The notes: a model not told the origin generated them from the letters alone. DNA of 6,341 nt from QHBQ01 sp038230695 (GCA_038230695.1 JBBRMT010000265.1:1-6341); one strand, 5' to 3'; positions 1 to 4,770 are shown, counted from the stretch's first letter. Program-made: numbers and translations.

Positions 1-148
1 CAACGTCTTCTACGTCAGCATCGAAACTGCTTATCACAACGGCATCGTTCACGGCTACCCCGGCGGCCTCTACCTGCCCAACGCCAACATCCGCCGCGAC
101 GAGATGGCTCAGATTGTCTACACCGGCATCATCAACCGCCCTCACTGA
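1..148 (+). CDS. C-terminal end of an SLH-domain surface protein (5' truncated by window)
   Basis: The reading frame is open from base 2 and gives 48 residues before a TGA stop at 146-148. The peptide fits the second half of an S-layer homology repeat: an aromatic/Ile helix start (NVFYVSIETAY), the turn GIVHGYPGGLYLP, and the degenerate TRAE-like signature RRDEMAQIVY. SLH domains normally come in threes and hold exported proteins non-covalently to a cell-wall polysaccharide, so this is probably the last repeat of a secreted protein. The usual GDG turn is GG here and the TRAE signature is RRDE, which is common in the third, weaker repeat. The rest of the protein lies outside the window, so its function cannot be given. 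It is followed by heptad repeats and a terminator arranged like those behind the complete SLH gene at 2945-4552, suggesting paralogous genes. Confidence 0.85.
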   Translation, partial: NVFYVSIETAYHNGIVHGYPGGLYLPNANIRRDEMAQIVYTGIINRPH

Positions 149-153
149 GCCAG

Positions 154-181
154 TGTTGAATGCTGAGTGCTGAGAACTGAA
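154..181 (+). repeat. Heptanucleotide tandem repeat (4 degenerate units) after the SLH gene
   Basis: Four consecutive 7-mers, TGTTGAA, TGCTGAG, TGCTGAG and AACTGAA, start six bases after the stop codon. The two central copies are identical. The consensus TGNTGAR resembles the heptads at 4561-4588. A role is unknown; heptameric short tandem repeats are known in filamentous cyanobacteria and may be equivalent here. Confidence 0.7.
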
Positions 182-204
182 ATGACCCACCAGACGTAAC
201 TAGC

Positions 205-248
205 GGAGAGGCCGACAACCCAAAAGGTGTCGGCCTCTTCTTTTGGAC
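205..248 (+). terminator. Rho-independent terminator of the left SLH gene
   Basis: An inverted repeat pairs 205-217 with 228-240 (13 bp including one G-T pair; core GAGGCCGACA / TGTCGGCCTC). A 10-nt loop separates the arms, and a T-rich run TTCTTTT overlaps and follows the 3' arm. It lies about 57 bp after the SLH stop codon. The opposite strand has no T tract after the stem, so it is most likely unidirectional. Confidence 0.85.
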
Positions 249-249
249 A

Positions 250-282
250 ATAAAACGCCCTCCCCCATATCGGGAGAGGGCC
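250..282 (-). terminator. Probable terminator of the two-component operon, made from a G/C-run palindrome
   Basis: On the minus strand, 280-258 folds into a hairpin (CCCTCTCCC / GGGGGAGGG arms, one mismatch, 5-nt loop at 271-267). It is followed by GCGTTTTATT, a typical T-rich tail, and lies 17 bp after the response-regulator stop. On the plus strand the element and its flank read GGGAGAGGG followed by CCGGGGTAAGGG. This resembles a palindrome family dispersed between genes in many bacteria, so it may be a repeat element recruited as a terminator. Confidence 0.65.
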
Positions 283-296
283 GGGGTAAGGGTTGG

Positions 297-995
297 CTAC
301 TGGTCGAAGTCCACGAAGCGATAGCCCAGCCCCCGCTCGTTGAGAATGTATTTAGGGTGGGAAGGGTCCTGCTCGATCTTCTGGCGCAGATACGTGATAT
401 ACAGGCGCAGCAGTTGGGTATCGTCGCGGTACTCGCGGCCCCATACGCGGGTCAGCAGCGCCTCGTGGGTGAGCAACCGTCCCGCATTCTTTACCAGTTG
501 GGCTAGCAGGCGGAACTCGGTGGGTCGCAGCTTGACGCTGTGGCCGTCCACGATCACCTCACGCTTGTCCTGGTCGAAGCTGAGGCGGTCGTCAATCTTG
601 ATCAGGCCATCGTTGCTGACGGTGGGCGCCATCGCCGCCCGTCGCAGCGCGGCTTTGACCCTGCTGATCAGTTCGCGGTGGCTGAACGGCTTGGCAATGT
701 AATCATCGGCCCCCAGTTCCAGCCCGCGCACCCGGTCGGCCTCGCTGGCCTGCACCGTCAGCATTATCACTGGCGCGTTTGTCACCAGCCGCAGATCCTT
801 AAGCGTCTCGAAGCCATCCATGCCTGGGAGCATAACATCGAGCAGAATGAGGTCGGGGATGAGTTCGCGGGCCTTGCTAATCGCCTCGCGCCCGTTGCCC
901 GCCTCTATTACGTTGTAATCATTCTGCTCCAGAATCGAAGTGAGCAGATCCACCAGATGCGGCTCGTCATCAACCACCAAAATCGTTTGCGCCAC
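297..995 (-). CDS. OmpR/PhoB-family response regulator, partner of the adjacent kinase
   Basis: This is a 232-residue DNA-binding response regulator. The receiver domain (about 4-119) shows every catalytic residue: acidic pair D9-D10, phospho-acceptor D53 in LLLDVMLPG, T80, and K102 in the KPF motif, plus the switch residue Y99. The C-terminal winged-helix domain (about 131-230) has the hallmark RPTEFRLL, a recognition-helix segment RDDTQLLRLYITYLRQKIE, and the terminal wing motif GLGYRF. Such proteins dimerise when phosphorylated and bind tandem DNA half-sites upstream of target promoters. I chose GTG at 995-993 because it places the receiver at residue 4 and has a GGGAGA ribosome site 5 nt upstream. 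A longer frame opening at 1094 would add 33 residues lying inside the kinase gene and unlike any receiver. The start lies one base after the kinase stop, so the two genes form an operon with likely translational coupling. It is similar in kind to KdpE/PhoB regulators, but the actual regulon is unknown. Confidence 0.93.
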   Translation of the reverse strand: MAQTILVVDDEPHLVDLLTSILEQNDYNVIEAGNGREAISKARELIPDLILLDVMLPGMDGFETLKDLRLVTNAPVIMLTVQASEADRVRGLELGADDYIAKPFSHRELISRVKAALRRAAMAPTVSNDGLIKIDDRLSFDQDKREVIVDGHSVKLRPTEFRLLAQLVKNAGRLLTHEALLTRVWGREYRDDTQLLRLYITYLRQKIEQDPSHPKYILNERGLGYRFVDFDQ

Positions 996-996
996 G

Positions 997-2628
997 CTAA
1001 TCTCCCATATCAACTGGCAGGGTAAAGCAGAAGCACGCCCCCTTGCCGTCATCATCATCCTCGACCCAGATCTGGCCGCCATGCGCGTTGACAATCGAGC
1101 GGGCGATGTACAAACCCAGGCCCACTCCCTTCATCTCGCCCACCCTGCGGCTATCCAGGCGGGTAAATGGGGTGAAGATGCGCTCACGCTCGGCGGCAGG
1201 CACGCCCGCGCCTTCGTCGGCCACGCACACCACAATCTCGCCTCCCCGCTGGCTGGCGCTGAGGGTGACATCACCCTGCGGCGCGTACTTCAGCGCATTC
1301 TCAATCAGATTGGTCAGCACCTGCTCGACCATCGCATAGTCGGCGGAGGCGGCGGGCAGGTTGGCGCTGGTATCCACACGGATGCGCCAGCGACTGTCAC
1401 CACCCAGCAACGCCGCCATCTTCTCCGCCACCCGCTGCAGCAACCCGCCCACATCGAGCGGCTCACGATGGGCTTCCAACCCGCCCACCTGGATGCGCGA
1501 GGCGGTCAGCAGGTTGTCCACCATCTTACTTAGCCGTTCGCTCTCCTCGTAGATGATGCCCAACTGCTGCTGCGCCTGCAGATTGTCCGCGCTAACCGTG
1601 TCACCCAGCAGCCCAGCATATCCCCTGATAATGGCTATGGGGGTCTGCAACTCGTGAGAGATGACCGATAGGAAGGTGGCCTGCAGTTGCTCCGCCTCCT
1701 TGCGGCTGCTAATATCGTGCAGGGTGATAGTCGCGCCTAGCACCCGCCCCTCGGCACGGATCACCCCGCAACTGGCATCCACTGGCACGCGGCGGTTGTC
1801 CCAACTGCGGATGGTCAATTCATCGCTAGGCACCCTCTGGTTGGGGGTTTCGTAGATGTCGGCATCCTCCAGATGGGCGGTAAGCCAGTCGGTTTCGTTT
1901 TCCTTGTGTTGATGGCCGTCGGGTGCGGGCAGCGCAAAGGGATAACCTTCGTCGGTGGGGGCGCGGAAGTCGAATACTTGCTGTGCGTCGCGCCCCCACA
2001 CCTCTGCGCCACGCCAGCCGCCCAGTTGCTCCAACGCCCGGTTCAGCCCGATAATGCGTCGCTGCCGATCCACAATCAGGATCGCCTCACCCGCTTGCTG
2101 GATGACCTCCTCCAGCCAACGCTTCTCGTTGAGCAGACGACGGAACAGGTGCGCGTTTTGCGCCACAATATCCACCTGCTCCACCACCAGGTCGAGACTA
2201 GTGGTCGCCATTGGCTCACTTGTCTGCTGCGGCAGCAGGCAAAGCAGTCCCACTACCTTGCCACCACTGCGTAGTGGGATGGCAACCATCCTGACTGCCT
2301 CACCATGTAGCTGGGCCATCACGCTAAACGGTTCGTCGCTATTGTGGGCCTGTATCGCTGTCGTCTCGAAATGGGGCTTATGCTTGTTTTTGGGGGCAGG
2401 TAGTTGGTGCCGCTGGCACAGGTTGGCGGCAATGTTCTGCGCTTCCTGTTCGTCCAATCCGTAACTGGATGTGTGGAAGGGCAGCCCCTCATCCTCCCAT
2501 AGCGTTACCAAACCGGCCGCGCTACCAGCGGCGTGTACCGCCTTCGATACCACTGCATCGAGCAGGGCGCGGGGGTCGGGATCGCTGCCAGGCGTGGGTT
2601 CTATATGGTTCTTATCTTCATCGCTCAT
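997..2628 (-). CDS. Soluble GAF-PAS sensor histidine kinase
   Basis: A 543-residue sensor kinase that autophosphorylates on histidine and passes the phosphate to a response regulator, here almost certainly the next gene. A GAF-like domain covers about residues 20-160, then a PAS/PAC sensor about 170-312 (IVDRQRRIIGLNRALEQLGG at its start). The HisKA dimerisation helix has H325 in SVISHELQTP, and the ATPase domain covers about 425-540: N box N444 in LIENALKYAP, G1 box DEGAGVP (471-477), F box FTPFTRL (485-491) and G2 box GVGLGLYIAR (501-510). All catalytic elements are intact, so it should be active. No membrane segment or signal peptide is seen, so it should act in the cytoplasm on a diffusible, redox or partner-protein signal that cannot be told from sequence. 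The ATG at 2628 has no good ribosome site, but a strong promoter ends just upstream, pointing to leaderless translation. The GAF and PAS domains lack an obvious Cys/His cluster for a cofactor. Confidence 0.93.
   Translation of the reverse strand: MSDEDKNHIEPTPGSDPDPRALLDAVVSKAVHAAGSAAGLVTLWEDEGLPFHTSSYGLDEQEAQNIAANLCQRHQLPAPKNKHKPHFETTAIQAHNSDEPFSVMAQLHGEAVRMVAIPLRSGGKVVGLLCLLPQQTSEPMATTSLDLVVEQVDIVAQNAHLFRRLLNEKRWLEEVIQQAGEAILIVDRQRRIIGLNRALEQLGGWRGAEVWGRDAQQVFDFRAPTDEGYPFALPAPDGHQHKENETDWLTAHLEDADIYETPNQRVPSDELTIRSWDNRRVPVDASCGVIRAEGRVLGATITLHDISSRKEAEQLQATFLSVISHELQTPIAIIRGYAGLLGDTVSADNLQAQQQLGIIYEESERLSKMVDNLLTASRIQVGGLEAHREPLDVGGLLQRVAEKMAALLGGDSRWRIRVDTSANLPAASADYAMVEQVLTNLIENALKYAPQGDVTLSASQRGGEIVVCVADEGAGVPAAERERIFTPFTRLDSRRVGEMKGVGLGLYIARSIVNAHGGQIWVEDDDDGKGACFCFTLPVDMGD
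1001..1006 (-). promoter_or_regulatory. Ribosome binding site that fixes the GTG start of the response regulator
   Basis: On the minus strand GGGAGA lies 5 nt before GTG (995). It overlaps the last codons of the kinase, so ribosomes ending the kinase can reinitiate on the regulator. It supports the GTG start over the upstream in-frame ATG at 1094. Confidence 0.75.
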
Positions 2629-2635
2629 ATGCTAG

Positions 2636-2664
2636 AGTCTAAGGCCAAATCAGGGCTTTGTCAA
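2636..2664 (-). promoter_or_regulatory. Near-consensus sigma-70-type promoter of the kinase operon
   Basis: Read on the minus strand: TTGACA (2664-2659), a 17-bp spacer, then TAGACT (2641-2636). Only 7 bp separate the -10 box from the ATG at 2628, so transcription should start at or within one base of the start codon. This explains the absence of a Shine-Dalgarno sequence and predicts a leaderless mRNA. A GCCAA half-site (2644-2648) sits in the spacer, where a bound protein would block polymerase. Confidence 0.75.
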
Positions 2665-2675
2665 GCCGTTCACCT

Positions 2676-2691
2676 TGTTACACTGGTGACA
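2676..2691. promoter_or_regulatory. Imperfect palindrome upstream of the kinase -35 box, possible operator
   Basis: TGTTAC (2676-2681) and GTGACA (2686-2691) form an inverted repeat with one mismatch around a 4-bp centre. It lies 12-27 bp upstream of the kinase -35 hexamer, a position typical of activator sites. A binding protein cannot be named. Confidence 0.4.
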
Positions 2692-2728
2692 CACGCAATA
2701 AAACCGCATAGTAGGGGCGCACAATTGA

Positions 2729-2743
2729 TTGGCAGCGTGCCAA
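2729..2743. promoter_or_regulatory. Perfect 15-bp palindrome TTGGCA-N3-TGCCAA, likely operator
   Basis: Two perfectly complementary 6-bp arms flank GCG. The spacing is that of a dimeric regulator's operator. The TTGGC core recurs four more times in this intergenic region. It lies between the two divergent promoters, about 100 bp upstream of the kinase start and about 80 bp upstream of the best plus-strand -10 box. Confidence 0.55.
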
Positions 2744-2766
2744 CGATAATTAGTACTACACTCAAA

Positions 2767-2794
2767 TAGCCATAATTGGCTACGCCTTATGGCT
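2767..2794. promoter_or_regulatory. Overlapping inverted repeats: TAGCCA-N4-TGGCTA and AGCCATAA-N11-TTATGGCT
   Basis: The left arm TAGCCA (2767-2772) can pair with TGGCTA (2777-2782). Extended as AGCCATAA (2768-2775), it can instead pair with TTATGGCT (2787-2794). Both are perfect. The unit sits about 30 bp upstream of the extended -10 box at 2824-2832, so it is more likely a protein-binding site or stacked operator than part of a transcript from that promoter. Confidence 0.45.
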
Positions 2795-2823
2795 TGACAG
2801 CATTAGCTTTTTATGAGCCTATG

Positions 2824-2832
2824 TGTTATAAT
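2824..2832 (+). promoter_or_regulatory. Extended -10 promoter candidate for the CAP-SLH gene
   Basis: TGTTATAAT is a perfect TGn-TATAAT extended -10 element, which can work without a good -35 box. A TTGACA at 2794-2799 is 27 bp away, too far to pair with it. Transcription would start near 2839 and give a leader of about 105 nt that contains the hairpin-forming segment 2842-2899. Confidence 0.55.
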
Positions 2833-2841
2833 CCGTATCAA

Positions 2842-2899
2842 GTTACGCGCCACCAGCCAACTGTGATTTACTACCGTTATTGGCTAATCACGGCGTAAC
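2842..2899 (+). promoter_or_regulatory. Leader segment with mutually exclusive hairpins
   Basis: The outer arms GTTACGC (2842-2848) and GCGTAAC (2893-2899) are perfectly complementary. Inside them, AGCCAA (2855-2860) can pair with TTGGCT (2880-2885), and GTGATT (2863-2868) with AATCAC (2886-2891). Because of their order the two inner pairings cannot nest together: either they alternate or they form a pseudoknot. It could act as an RNA switch in the 5' leader or as overlapping DNA operators. I recognise no known riboswitch consensus. Confidence 0.4.
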
Positions 2900-2911
2900 C
2901 TTCCACAAACC

Positions 2912-2940
2912 TTGACCCAGGTAATCGCATAGAATAGGCG
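2912..2940 (+). promoter_or_regulatory. Proximal promoter candidate directly before the CAP-SLH start
   Basis: TTGACC (2912-2917), a 17-bp spacer and TAGGCG (2935-2940) lie just before the GTG at 2945. A better-looking TAGAAT at 2930-2935 overlaps it but lacks a spaced -35 box. Either would give a leaderless or almost leaderless mRNA, mirroring the kinase promoter. The -10 match is weak, so this is less certain than the kinase promoter. Confidence 0.35.
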
Positions 2941-2944
2941 TGAT

Positions 2945-4552
2945 GTGAAAAGGAACGATCTGACTGGCAGGCTGCTGCTGCTATTGATCATCGCTATGCT
3001 AATCGTGCCAGCAATTGGCCCGCAGCAGGCGGCGGCTAACCATGGGCCAGCCAGTAACGCCCCGCAGTCGCTCACCTCGAATGGCTACAGCCGGTATACA
3101 ATCAGCTTTAATAGTGGGGGCATTGGCGCAAAAGGCACCCCCAGCGACAATGGCAACCCGCTGCCACCCACGTCGCGTAAAGGCGTGATCGAATCGCCCA
3201 CGCCCAGCGTCAAGCCGCCCCTGACTGGCCTGATTGACCCCATTCCCCACCCCACCCGCGTGCCGGATAGGGCGCACGATGGCGGCGCTACCCAGAGCAG
3301 CAGTGATATCGAGAGCCAATTGTTGGTGCAAACCAACGCCGCTCGTCGCGCCCACGGTGTCCCTCCCTTGCACCAGAACGCCAACCTCTCTGCCGCTTCC
3401 AACTGGATGGCTGGCGATATGGCCGCTCGTAATTACTTCAATCATACAGACTCGCTAGGCCGCACATTCGATGTGCGCCTCGCCCAGTTCGGCTACTGGC
3501 ACGGACAGGGCGGCATCGCTGAAAACATCGCCGCTGGTTATGCCGATGTGCCTTCGGTAATTGCCGCCTGGCTAGCTAGCCCCGGCCACGCCGCCAATAT
3601 GCTCAATCCCGTCTACCGCGAAATTGGCCTCGGCTATGCTGAAAACGCCAACAGCGCCTACGATACTTACTGGGTGCAGGACTTCGGCTTCACTCCTAAC
3701 GTCTATCCCGTGATCATCAATGACGGCCAACCACAGACCAACAGTTCGCAGGTGCATCTGTACATCTACGGCGTGAGCTGGGCTACTGAGATGCAGGTCA
3801 GCAACGACCCCAACTTTGCGGGCGCAAGCTGGCAGCCCTACCAGAGCGAACTCGACTGGCAACTTTCGCCTGGCAGCGGTGTGCATAGCGTTTACGTCAT
3901 GCTGAAGGCCGCCGACGGCACAACCACCACCGCTACCGACAGCACAGTGGTCAACCTGCCGCCCACTTCGACTCCACCGCCCGCTACTCCCTGCCCCGGC
4001 CAGTTGTTCCCCGACCTGCCTTGCAACTACTGGGATTATAATGCGATTCAGTCGCTAGCCCAGCGCGGCATTATCAGCGGCATGGGTGATGGCAACTTCC
4101 ACCCCCACGATGCCGTGACTCGCGCTCAGTTCGCCAAGATGGTGGTGATCGGTAATAGCTGGTCGCTGCTCACGCCTGCTACCCCCCACTTCAGCGATGT
4201 GCCAACCAGCTATTGGGCTTACGCCTTCATCGAGTCCGCTTACGCAAATGGCGTTATCAGCGGCTACCCCGACGGCACCTTCCGCCCATCGGCCACCCTC
4301 AGCCGCGATCAGCTAGCCAAGATCATTGTCCGCGCCCTGGGCTATGGTATCTATAACCCGCCCACCCCCAGCTTCAATGACGTGCCAGCTAGCTACTGGG
4401 CCTACGGCTACATCGAGCAAGCCCACCACCTTACCATCATCAATGGTTATGCCAACGGCAGCTTCAAGCCCAACGCCATCGGCAAACGCGACGAACTCAG
4501 CGCCATCCTCTACGGTGCGCTGTACGTAGCCCCCGCCACTCCCACCCCCTGA
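2945..4552 (+). CDS. Secreted CAP (SCP/PR-1) domain protein with Ig-like domain and three SLH repeats
   Basis: A 535-residue exported protein. The start is GTG: the overlapping ATG at 2943 stops at once, and GTG gives a clean signal peptide with KR near the N-terminus, a Leu/Ile-rich core at about 10-24 and an AAA cleavage motif at 29-31. A low-complexity Pro/Ser/Thr segment follows (about 35-120). The CAP domain covers about 123-248 and keeps the cavity residues H167 (NHTD), E193 (AENIA) and H215 (SPGHAANML), with REIGLGYA at its end. CAP domains in bacteria (YkwD type) are secreted and of mostly uncertain activity. Next comes a beta-rich Ig-like domain (about 252-338; WATEMQVSND, SVYVMLKAADG), then a TP-rich linker and SLH repeats at about 353-404, 414-465 and 475-527, with signatures VTRAQ, LSRDQ and GKRDE. 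The SLH triplet should anchor it to the cell wall. C350 and C360 may form a disulfide. A weak AGG (2936-2938) is the only ribosome-site-like element. The gene is monocistronic and divergent from the kinase operon. Confidence 0.93.
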   Translation: MKRNDLTGRLLLLLIIAMLIVPAIGPQQAAANHGPASNAPQSLTSNGYSRYTISFNSGGIGAKGTPSDNGNPLPPTSRKGVIESPTPSVKPPLTGLIDPIPHPTRVPDRAHDGGATQSSSDIESQLLVQTNAARRAHGVPPLHQNANLSAASNWMAGDMAARNYFNHTDSLGRTFDVRLAQFGYWHGQGGIAENIAAGYADVPSVIAAWLASPGHAANMLNPVYREIGLGYAENANSAYDTYWVQDFGFTPNVYPVIINDGQPQTNSSQVHLYIYGVSWATEMQVSNDPNFAGASWQPYQSELDWQLSPGSGVHSVYVMLKAADGTTTTATDSTVVNLPPTSTPPPATPCPGQLFPDLPCNYWDYNAIQSLAQRGIISGMGDGNFHPHDAVTRAQFAKMVVIGNSWSLLTPATPHFSDVPTSYWAYAFIESAYANGVISGYPDGTFRPSATLSRDQLAKIIVRALGYGIYNPPTPSFNDVPASYWAYGYIEQAHHLTIINGYANGSFKPNAIGKRDELSAILYGALYVAPATPTP

Positions 4553-4560
4553 CCAGGGAT

Positions 4561-4588
4561 TGATGAATGATGAATGATGGGTGAAGAA
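4561..4588 (+). repeat. Heptanucleotide tandem repeat (4 units) after the CAP-SLH gene
   Basis: Units TGATGAA, TGATGAA, TGATGGG and TGAAGAA begin 8 bp after the stop codon. Their consensus is close to the heptads behind the left SLH gene (154-181), again four units, placed between stop codon and terminator. Confidence 0.75.
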
Positions 4589-4593
4589 TAAGC

Positions 4594-4626
4594 GGAGCGC
4601 GGCAACTTCTGCCGCGCTCCTCTCAT
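4594..4626 (+). terminator. Strong hairpin terminator, likely bidirectional
   Basis: A perfect 11-bp stem pairs 4594-4604 (GGAGCGCGGCA) with 4610-4620 around a 5-nt loop, followed by TCTCAT on the plus strand. It lies 41 bp after the CAP-SLH stop. On the minus strand the same stem is followed by GCTTATTCTT, a better T-rich tail, so it can also end transcription from the gene at 4761-6341. It is preceded by AGCGGAG, as is the terminator at 205-248. Confidence 0.8.
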
Positions 4627-4632
4627 ATTGAC

Positions 4633-4686
4633 GTAGGGGTGTGGCTACCCGCCCTGGTGCGCTACATCAAGGTCTATCGAATATTC
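4633..4686. repeat. Intergenic direct repeat, copy 1 (54 bp)
   Basis: This segment is repeated at 4701-4755 with about 85% identity by eye. It starts GTAGGG, passes through TGGCTACCCGCCCT and TGCGCT, and ends near TCGAATATTC. In this copy the internal palindrome is damaged (GGGGTGT where copy 2 has GGGCGGGT). It does not code for anything visible. Confidence 0.75.
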
Positions 4687-4700
4687 CTACAATGGTTTCC

Positions 4701-4755
4701 GTAGGGCGGGTGGCTACCCGCCCTTTTGCGCTGCATCAATGTCTACCGAATACTC
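4701..4755. repeat. Intergenic direct repeat, copy 2 (55 bp)
   Basis: This is the second copy of the 4633-4686 unit, with a 14-bp gap between copies. Differences are scattered substitutions and one 1-bp indel, so the duplication is not recent. Its perfect palindrome is described separately. The pair looks like a REP/MITE-like dispersed element in tandem; genome searches would be needed to show other copies. Confidence 0.75.
4703..4727 (+). terminator. Palindrome within repeat copy 2, possible second terminator
   Basis: AGGGCGGGT (4703-4711) and ACCCGCCCT (4716-4724) form a perfect 9-bp stem with a GGCT loop, with TTTT at 4724-4727. It could back up the stronger terminator upstream. The T tract exists on the plus strand only. 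Confidence 0.5.
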
Positions 4756-4770
4756 AAACCTCAAACCTCA
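4753..4770 (-). repeat. Perfect 7-bp tandem repeat spanning the stop codon of the YyaL-like gene
   Basis: Exact period-7 sequence over 18 bp (2.6 units; TGAGGTT on the minus strand). The TGA stop of the gene (4763-4761) is itself part of one unit, so the repeat runs from the last two codons into the 3' flank. It is the third heptad array at a gene end in this window. Confidence 0.65.

Larger units (their letters stand above)
2629..2944. other. Divergent regulatory intergenic region (316 bp)
   Basis: No convincing gene lies here. The region separates the minus-strand kinase operon from the plus-strand CAP-SLH gene and is visibly more AT-rich than the flanking genes. It contains a near-consensus minus-strand promoter, at least two candidate plus-strand promoters, several inverted repeats, and six copies of the pentamer TTGGC or its complement (2644-2648, 2729-2733, 2739-2743, 2776-2780, 2856-2860, 2880-2884). 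The density of sites suggests joint control of both transcription units; the regulator binding it could be the neighbouring response regulator or another protein. Confidence 0.7.

Noticed and set aside
243..506. Plus-strand 87-residue frame over the operon terminator
   Set aside because: It runs through the terminator palindrome and antisense to the regulator's C-terminal domain; no ribosome site or family features.
540..1533. Plus-strand open frames opposite the response regulator and kinase (540-1025 and 940-1533)
   Set aside because: They are antisense shadows of strongly supported genes, lack recognisable domains, and have the composition expected from reversed high-GC codons.
1873..2464. 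Plus-strand open frames inside the kinase gene (1873-2274, 1955-2464)
   Set aside because: They overlap each other and lie opposite the intact GAF/PAS coding region; the Ser/Arg- and Cys-rich translations are typical of shadow frames.
2794..2832. TTGACA (2794-2799) paired with TATAAT (2827-2832) as one promoter
   Set aside because: The spacer is 27 bp, far outside the workable 16-19 bp; no hexamer at a proper distance from TTGACA resembles a -10 box. Only the extended -10 element was kept.
2999..3886. Minus-strand open frames opposite the CAP-SLH gene (2999-3445, 3085-3402, 3572-3886)
   Set aside because: The plus strand encodes a coherent signal peptide, CAP and Ig-like domains; the antisense products match nothing and have no start signals.
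4633..4755. CRISPR-like array (two palindromic repeats)
   Set aside because: Only two copies, 54-55 bp long, diverged, with a 14-bp gap, which is too long a repeat and too short a spacer; no cas genes nearby.
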